Positions 33,807 through 38,077 of a DNA stretch of 38,077 nt are shown in pieces; positions within the stretch are counted from its first letter, which is position 1; each line of letters opens with the position of its first letter. Below the pieces are notes generated by a model, which saw only the letters and a program-made list of their open reading frames with translations, did not search any database and was not told where the DNA came from. The stretch comes from Solobacterium sp. GTDB taxonomy: Bacteria; Bacillota_I; Bacilli_A; Erysipelotrichales; Erysipelotrichaceae. Position numbers and translations under genes: made by a program. The DNA lies in NCBI GenBank assembly GCA_024698805.1, contig JAILQT010000056.1, positions 1 to 38,077 on the forward strand, given 5' to 3'.

Positions 33807-34234
33807 CGTTCCATTCCCCGCGGCTTTTGTTCCAGCACGCGCGTGATCGGCACCCAGCCTGAATATCTGGGATGGTCTCCCGTAAACGCCGTCATCTGTT
33901 CGACCATTCTGTAGTCATCTGTTCTTACCCTGTCCCAGGCATGAATAAGCCTGCCGTCTCCAAGGCTGATCCCGCAGTGACCCCAGTTCACAGGGCCCTC
34001 TTCGCTCAGACACAGGCAGTCATAGAAAACGAAAGCGCCTCTTTCGGGGATACCGTCCCGCAGTGCGTCCCTGTACAGCTCACAGGATTCTTTCGCGGAA
34101 TCCCCGCCATAGATTTCAATATGATTGCTGATTTCAAGTGCGTCCTCGATAAACGCCAGACACCAGCCTGCATACTCTGTGCTGCCAAGCCTGCTTTCAG
34201 CCCAGCGAATCATATTCTCTGTCAGTTTCTCCAT
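33803..34234 (-). CDS. NlpC/P60-like cysteine hydrolase without signal peptide
   Basis: The protein has 143 residues. A cysteine at the start of a helix (EYAGWCLAFIEDAL) and the later VNWGHCGISLGDGRLIHAWD, with its strand-turn-histidine pattern, give the layout of NlpC/P60 or CHAP-like papain-fold hydrolases. There is no signal peptide or cell-wall-binding repeat, so it probably works in the cytosol, or is delivered by other means. Candidate roles are peptide or amide hydrolysis. Its gene overlaps that of a RimJ/L-like GNAT by 4 bases, which suggests a joint job. The ribosome site is TTGAGGTTTTCAA. Confidence 0.65.
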   Translation of the reverse strand: MEKLTENMIRWAESRLGSTEYAGWCLAFIEDALEISNHIEIYGGDSAKESCELYRDALRDGIPERGAFVFYDCLCLSEEGPVNWGHCGISLGDGRLIHAWDRVRTDDYRMVEQMTAFTGDHPRYSGWVPITRVLEQKPRGMER

Positions 34235-34271
34235 TTGAAAACCTCAAATCTCCACAAATGAGAAGATTGCT

Positions 34272-34748
34272 TTATGTGAAATTCCGGATAGTATTGGGTT
34301 CACTTTTTCTTTTCTGGTAAGAGTTGAACCCATCCTCAGCCTTTATGATCCGATAACCTGATCTTCTGTAAAAAGCATTTGTCCGCTCATTCCAGCATGG
34401 GGTATCCAGATTAAACTCAGCAGCCCATGGGAAATTCTTTTCTATGCATTCCATCAAACGAATTCCGTAACCTTTTCTATGATAGACGCTGTCAATAAAG
34501 ATCCTGCCAATATATACGCTTTTTTCTGTTTCATCCGGGAATACAATGGCTGCCCCTACCAAATCATTTTCTATCATTGCCTGATACAGATGCCCCTGAC
34601 GGGCCATTTGCTGATGCCATTTGATCGAATCGAATCCAGGTGGACAATCACCTTTTTTTCCGCCGACATTTACATCTGTCTCAAAAGCTCTGACAGACAT
34701 CTCTGCTATTTTTTCTGCCTGATCTGCTTCTGCTTTGACAATATACAT
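34272..34748 (-). CDS. GNAT family N-acetyltransferase
   Basis: This is a 158-residue single-domain GNAT: YIVKAEADQAEKIAEMSVRAF at the start, LVGAAIVFPDE, VYIGRIFIDSVYHRKGYGIRLM with the acetyl-CoA loop HRKGYG, LDTPCWNERTNAFYRRSGYRI at the end. The sequence is AT-richer than the hexuronate region, in line with an acquired segment. The ATG follows GGGAGAAGTGGG. A hairpin stands in its leader. The substrate is unknown. Confidence 0.87.
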   Translation of the reverse strand: MYIVKAEADQAEKIAEMSVRAFETDVNVGGKKGDCPPGFDSIKWHQQMARQGHLYQAMIENDLVGAAIVFPDETEKSVYIGRIFIDSVYHRKGYGIRLMECIEKNFPWAAEFNLDTPCWNERTNAFYRRSGYRIIKAEDGFNSYQKRKSEPNTIRNFT

Positions 34749-35002
34749 CCCACTTCTCCCGACTGTCTTACGAACATCGACTGGGAATGAACCATTCCCA
34801 GGGTTTTTATAACCCGCTGCATTTTGTTATCTCATCATCCGCAAACCCTTGCAGATAGTGAATCTGCAGATGTTTTACTTTCCCTTGTGTTATATCGTCC
34901 CGCAGTGCTCTATAAGTACTGATAAGGGAAAGAATCCTCAGTAACACGATTTAATACCTGATGGGCAATCGAACTGCTGAAATGCTTTTTATAAAACAGA
35001 TC
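34749..35002. other. Intergenic region with two hairpins, no clear gene
   Basis: CTGGGAAT-GAACC-ATTCCCAG followed by GGTTTTTA (about 34780-34808) looks like a terminator on plus, yet no plus gene precedes it; on minus it sits in the leader of the GNAT at 34272. A second hairpin, TGCAGAT-AGTGA-ATCTGCA, lies at 34851-34869. A 47-codon minus-strand frame here has no recognisable match. Confidence 0.45.
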
Positions 35003-35851
35003 CTATTTTTTTCTTATGTACTCATGTACATGCCAGAACAAACTGAGTGCTGTCTCTATGTCATGGGTCTCCCATGTAGCGCAATCCTTTGTAAAGCCGC
35101 CTTTCCAGGGGAAACTGTCAGGCTCTTCAAAGTAATGCGTGTCCGTCAGTTTTAATTCACAAACACAATGATCCTGAAATGGATAAGCTGTTTTATTGTC
35201 ATAATCCTCTATTGCCTCAATTACGCCATTGAATATGATAGGATAAGTTTCCCCGCAGGAAGGTTCCCATGCCCTTGCACTGTCTTTGACCGTAATACAT
35301 GTAATATTTGGCGACAGCTCTAAAGCCTCCTTGTGAGATGCGGCACAACCTATGTTTGCAAGGTACGGTACACCACAAAAACACATAACGCTTTGACCGA
35401 TTTCGGCAACATGTAGCCCGTTTATATAGAATGAATCGATCGGGGGTGTATGGATTGTATGAGGAAAATAAGCGTTTTCTTCGCCTGCTCTTGCGTGTTG
35501 TCCAACAGTTATTATTCCGTATGGATCAATAGCAGCCTGACCGCGTATCCTGCTCCATAACGCTTCTCTGTTGGGCAAATCGAATGTACGCACAATCGAT
35601 GGAAGCTTCTCAATTTGCACATTATACTCCCTGCATCCGGCAAAATGCTCATCATAAAGAAGAATATCATCGATTCCCATTTCAACAGCAGCATTGCATA
35701 CCGCCAGAACATCGCTGGTAATGCAGTCTCTTCCATAAGAACGCCACAGGGTATTCTGAGGATGTAATTCCTCATGCCAGCATGCTTCTCTGTTCGAATC
35801 AAATATTCCGCTTGCACCTTCCATATCTGCAATAATTATCAACTGTTTCAT
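35003..35851 (-). CDS. dppA: M55-family D-aminopeptidase-like protein
   Basis: The ATG at 35851 (MKQLIIIADMEGASGIF) follows AAGGAG at 9 bases and gives 282 residues; the track start adds 14 codons. ADMEGASG holds the metal-binding Asp and Glu of peptidase family M55 (DppA type), DILLYDEHFAG and VGQHARAG give further ligands, and CGVPYLANIGCAASHKEALEL continues the fold. DppA is a zinc D-aminopeptidase from Bacillus that helps recycle D-Ala peptides. No dpp transporter lies nearby, so the physiological substrate is open. The stretch is clearly AT-richer than the first 30 kb. Confidence 0.8.
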   Translation of the reverse strand: MKQLIIIADMEGASGIFDSNREACWHEELHPQNTLWRSYGRDCITSDVLAVCNAAVEMGIDDILLYDEHFAGCREYNVQIEKLPSIVRTFDLPNREALWSRIRGQAAIDPYGIITVGQHARAGEENAYFPHTIHTPPIDSFYINGLHVAEIGQSVMCFCGVPYLANIGCAASHKEALELSPNITCITVKDSARAWEPSCGETYPIIFNGVIEAIEDYDNKTAYPFQDHCVCELKLTDTHYFEEPDSFPWKGGFTKDCATWETHDIETALSLFWHVHEYIRKK

Positions 35852-36106
35852 GTATGAGTTCTCCTTCATATTGTCATTTTCTTCTATGCGCACAGCATAT
35901 TTAAGAGTCTTATTCTTTTATCATTCTGACTTCCTTTGTAATGATCAATTCAAGACTCACAGCCGGCAGAGGAATATATCTTCAGAAACAGCTCCGCTGC
36001 CAACGGGTTTTGTATTGCTTTCATCATTACCTCCGCCTGTTATCGTCAGCACTTTCTGCTCCAGCCGTCCGGAAACTGTATCTGCCGGTCCGTATGGAAC
36101 CAGTAC

Positions 36107-36580
36107 TCACGCCACGGGAAAAAACAGTTTATTCTGCCCGGTTGCCGGTTCCGTAAAGTCACATACCGCACCAGCAAGCTTCATCCCAAGTTCCGGTATA
36201 AGGCTCTGGATCACGTAATCAAATATCACGCCGTAGTTTTCCGGATGAACCCCGGTCACAAGCTATTTTCTTACCGGCATGACCCATTTTACCCATCCGT
36301 CCGGAACAGGAGTATCATCATATACTTCACCGCCTGCGAGATACAATCCCCTGGAGAAACCATCCGTCCACGGCATAAAAGACATCGTTTCATCGCTCAT
36401 GGCCCCCCAGAAACCAACAAAAGAACCATCCGTGTTTTTCATTCCGAGATCCGCAATATCACGGAAATTGGAACTGGCCTGCTGCCACAGATCCTGAACT
36501 ATGTTCTTTTCTTTCGTACATAAGCCTTCCCTGCCAATAATTGCTATTTCAGGTAAATCAATAATCTCGTATTTTACCAT
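36107..36580 (-). pseudogene. GyrI-like/effector-binding domain protein with internal stop
   Basis: The track ORF ends at a TAG (36263-36265), but the same frame continues for 52 codons to a TGA at 36107. Read through, the product from MVKYEIIDLPEIAIIG (ATG 36580, GGAGGTGAA ribosome site) is 157 residues, the usual length of an AraC-type effector-binding (GyrI-like) domain. It shows VKWVMPVRK-stop-LVTGVHP, then IFDYVIQSLIPELGMKLAGA and VCDFTEPATGQNKLFFPV, the family's typical end. The stop replaces a position that is tyrosine in many relatives. These small domains bind small molecules or inhibit gyrase. The 255 bases from 35852 to 36106 hold no other gene. Confidence 0.75.
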
Positions 36581-36623
36581 TTCACCTCCGGCATTATTAA
36601 GTTCCTGTTCCCGCAGCGGGGAT

Positions 36624-37193
36624 TCATCCGTATCGGTCTCCATATTCCTTTCGTGCTTCCGCCGTCCATCTGGATATAAAATCTGTCTTTGCATCTGTAT
36701 AAGCATCCCGGTTATGCTCATATTGTTTCCAAAGCCGGAACTTCAGTGTTTCATATTCTTTTGCCACGCCAGGATGCTCATTCAAATAATCACGGAAGTA
36801 CAGTTCATCATTGTCCCCGGCGTATCGCAGATGGATATGATACACCTTGTCCGCAAATCCGTTTGCCCTATATCCCTGATTGAGCGAGATCCGGTTTGTC
36901 CCGGAGGACATGATGATAAAACCGTTCTGTTCCAGTATCTGCGCCGCATCTTTCATGTCGGCGCGTTGAGGGATCTCAACCATCACATCAACGATATTCT
37001 TGGCCCATATTTCCGGAATGGCGGTGCTTCCGACATGACTGATCCGTACAGCAGGCTGATCAGCCAAAAGACCGGTCAGCGTTTTTGCGATCTCATTGAA
37101 GCTGTCTTTCCAGCCATCATCGTGCTCCACCAGAAAGACAGGAAATAATTCCCATAACTCTTCCAATGTCATTTCTGCCGGATCTTTTCCCAT
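36624..37193 (-). CDS. GrpB family protein (UPF0157, nucleotidyltransferase-like)
   Basis: The protein has 189 residues; the ATG at 37193 stands 7 bases after GGAGGC. The core RISHVGSTAIPEIWAKNIVDVMVEI is the GrpB/UPF0157 signature and resembles the GS...DxD active site of nucleotidyltransferases. NGFADKVYHIHLRYAGDNDELYFRDYLNEHP and the helical LKFRLWKQYEHNRDAYTDAKTDFI follow as in the family. The biochemical activity is not established. It ends 43 bases before the effector-binding gene start and may be in one transcript with it. Confidence 0.88.
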   Translation of the reverse strand: MGKDPAEMTLEELWELFPVFLVEHDDGWKDSFNEIAKTLTGLLADQPAVRISHVGSTAIPEIWAKNIVDVMVEIPQRADMKDAAQILEQNGFIIMSSGTNRISLNQGYRANGFADKVYHIHLRYAGDNDELYFRDYLNEHPGVAKEYETLKFRLWKQYEHNRDAYTDAKTDFISRWTAEARKEYGDRYG

Positions 37194-37217
37194 GCCATAA
37201 GCCTCCGAAAATCGGAA

Positions 37218-37673
37218 TCATCTTTCTTCCGCCTCGCACAGGATAAGTGTTTGTACAGATTCGGCAGTCTTTTGATTCAGCGTCATAAGAAACGCCATGC
37301 TGCGGCATTTTTTCATCAGCTTACCGTCCAGTGTGTAGGTATATCCACCGGGACAGGCAGGCGTACAGGGCAGCCCGTTCAGTTTTTTACAGTCGGCAGC
37401 CTTTCTCAGTTCTGCTTTCATACTGTCCGGGAGCACGGCAAGGCGATCCTCATAAGCTGCAATTCCCGCAGCATAAAGCCGCACCTTGATGCCGCTTTTC
37501 CTGTATACATAGTTGAGAAGGACCTTCCTGTCCTTCCTGTACGATAAAACAGGGCCGCTTTTCGCTTCCTTGATCTCTTCCGAAAAACCCATCGCCGATA
37601 ATTCAGCGTGAATTCTCTGTACGGTATCACGTATTTCGGATGGCAGCAGTTCCTGATATTCGGAAAACTTCAT
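37218..37673 (-). CDS. Conserved-looking hypothetical protein
   Basis: From MKFSEYQELLPSEIRDTV (ATG 37673, GGGAGGATAAA ribosome site) the product is 151 residues. It is soluble, with an N-terminal helical part, a basic middle (YRKDRKVLLNYVYRKSGIKVRLY) and a C-terminal part with several cysteines (AADCKKLNGLPCTPACPGGY ... MKKCRSMAF), which might bind a metal. I do not recognise the family. The track start at 37937 reads through the upstream intergenic region. It lies 24 bases before the grpB-like gene and probably shares its transcript. Confidence 0.65.
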   Translation of the reverse strand: MKFSEYQELLPSEIRDTVQRIHAELSAMGFSEEIKEAKSGPVLSYRKDRKVLLNYVYRKSGIKVRLYAAGIAAYEDRLAVLPDSMKAELRKAADCKKLNGLPCTPACPGGYTYTLDGKLMKKCRSMAFLMTLNQKTAESVQTLILCEAEER

Positions 37674-37875
37674 TTTATCCTCCCTGCTCTTATAATCTGT
37701 ATTCCATCTGGACGTCAAACGGCTCCGCTGCTGCCGGTTTTCTTCATAGGCATTCTGCACAAGCTTCCGGTCGCTGTCTGTTTTTCTCCGGCACTCTGCA
37801 GCATTCTCGCAGCGGACAAAATCATCCAATGAATCACCTGTGAAACTGTTATTGTCCAATCTCCTGTGTTGATAT
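37674..37875 (-). other. Intergenic stretch with possible frameshifted gene fragment
   Basis: One minus frame reads DDFVRCENAAECRRKTDSDR and KLVQNAYEEN; a shift of one base there would give KPAAAEPFDVQMEYRL and a stop. The composition looks protein-like, but I cannot name a family and no good start is visible. Confidence 0.25.
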
Positions 37876-38077
37876 TTAAATCCCCATATAGAAGGCAAGG
37901 TTTCTGACTTCACAGCCCTTGTCCGTATAGTAGGCAAGCATTTCCGGCATCTTCTTTAAGTCATAGCTGGTCACACAATCGGAGATGACATGAACGGTAT
38001 ATCCGGCCTTTGTCATGTTGAAACAGGTGGATTTCACACAGGCAGTAGCATCAGCACCGGTAATGTAAAATTCCCTG
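37876..38077 (-). CDS. Isochorismatase-family cysteine hydrolase (5' part cut by window)
   Basis: The last 66 codons of a gene enter from the right edge. They encode REFYITGADATACVKSTC and FNMTKAGYTVHVISDCV, the C-terminal half of the isochorismatase-like cysteine hydrolase fold, where the nucleophilic cysteine follows GADATAC at the N-terminus of a helix. The end MPEMLAYYTDKGCEVRNLAFY closes the domain. The family includes nicotinamidases and ureidoacrylate or isochorismate hydrolases. The substrate cannot be decided from this part. Confidence 0.8.
   Translation of the reverse strand, partial: REFYITGADATACVKSTCFNMTKAGYTVHVISDCVTSYDLKKMPEMLAYYTDKGCEVRNLAFYMGI

Noticed and set aside
37674-37937. 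N-terminal extension of the hypothetical protein at 37218
   Set aside because: A good ribosome site stands before the ATG at 37673, and the extension overlaps the end of the isochorismatase-like gene in another frame.
1-38077. CRISPR arrays, insertion sequences, tRNA or rRNA genes
   Set aside because: No regularly spaced repeats, no transposase-like ORF, and no tRNA or rRNA pattern was noticed on either strand; a tRNAscan or Infernal run could still find something missed by eye.

Overview
The window looks like chromosome from a gut-type member of the Bacillota. I judge this from moderate GC (about 50%), strong AGGAGG-type ribosome sites, sigma-A promoters, U-tailed intrinsic terminators, BspA-type leucine-rich repeats, CotH and SpoIIE-family proteins and a complete galacturonate pathway. 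Erysipelotrichia or a neighbouring class is a guess. Almost every gene lies on the minus strand; only three convincing genes are on plus (7117, 8175, 31225). I saw no rRNA, tRNA, CRISPR array, insertion sequence or prophage.

Layout. 1-8842: a cut GNAT acetyltransferase, a membrane SpoIIE/RsbU-type phosphatase, a frameshifted leucine-rich-repeat gene, a 756-residue protein with two Vsr-like nuclease domains, three more GNAT-type genes and an XRE regulator preceded by a perfect 17-bp palindrome. 8879-10951: a CASTOR/POLLUX-type ion channel gene with a full regulatory leader: promoter, yybP-ykoY-like (Mn2+) aptamer, terminator that overlaps the aptamer's closing strand, then ribosome site and gene. 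10994-12030: a DUF362 protein. 12149-24290: a large pectin/hexuronate catabolic cluster read on minus: GH4 remnant, msmK-type ATPase (nonsense), kduI, kduD, alpha/beta hydrolase, uxaB, uxaA, TIM-barrel isomerase, kdgA, kdgK, second kdgK (frameshift), uxaC. 24331-28205: a small membrane protein and a CotH / VTC polyphosphate polymerase / DUF4956 operon with a near-consensus promoter. 28313-38077: an accessory stretch with many GNATs, a condensation-like acyltransferase, an iron-sulfur QueG-like protein, an NlpC/P60-like protein, an M55 aminopeptidase, a GrpB-like protein and a cut isochorismatase-like gene. Base composition is visibly more AT-rich around 32.7-36.6 kb.

How the genes work together. 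UxaC, UxaB and UxaA turn galacturonate into tagaturonate, altronate and 2-keto-3-deoxygluconate (KDG). KduI and KduD bring the unsaturated uronates from pectate lyase products to the same KDG. KdgK and KdgA then give pyruvate and glyceraldehyde-3-phosphate. The hydrolase may remove ester groups from pectic oligomers. The ATPase and the GH4 remnant are what is left of an uptake and oligogalacturonide-cleaving part.

Two things stand out. One is the riboswitch-controlled CASTOR/POLLUX channel, which suggests Mn2+-responsive ion transport. The other is a set of five genes broken by single-base lesions (two frameshifts, three nonsense codons), plus one deletion fusion and one truncated tandem GNAT. 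These may be real decay or partly sequence error. The CotH/VTC/DUF4956 trio is the best candidate for a conserved system of unknown role.
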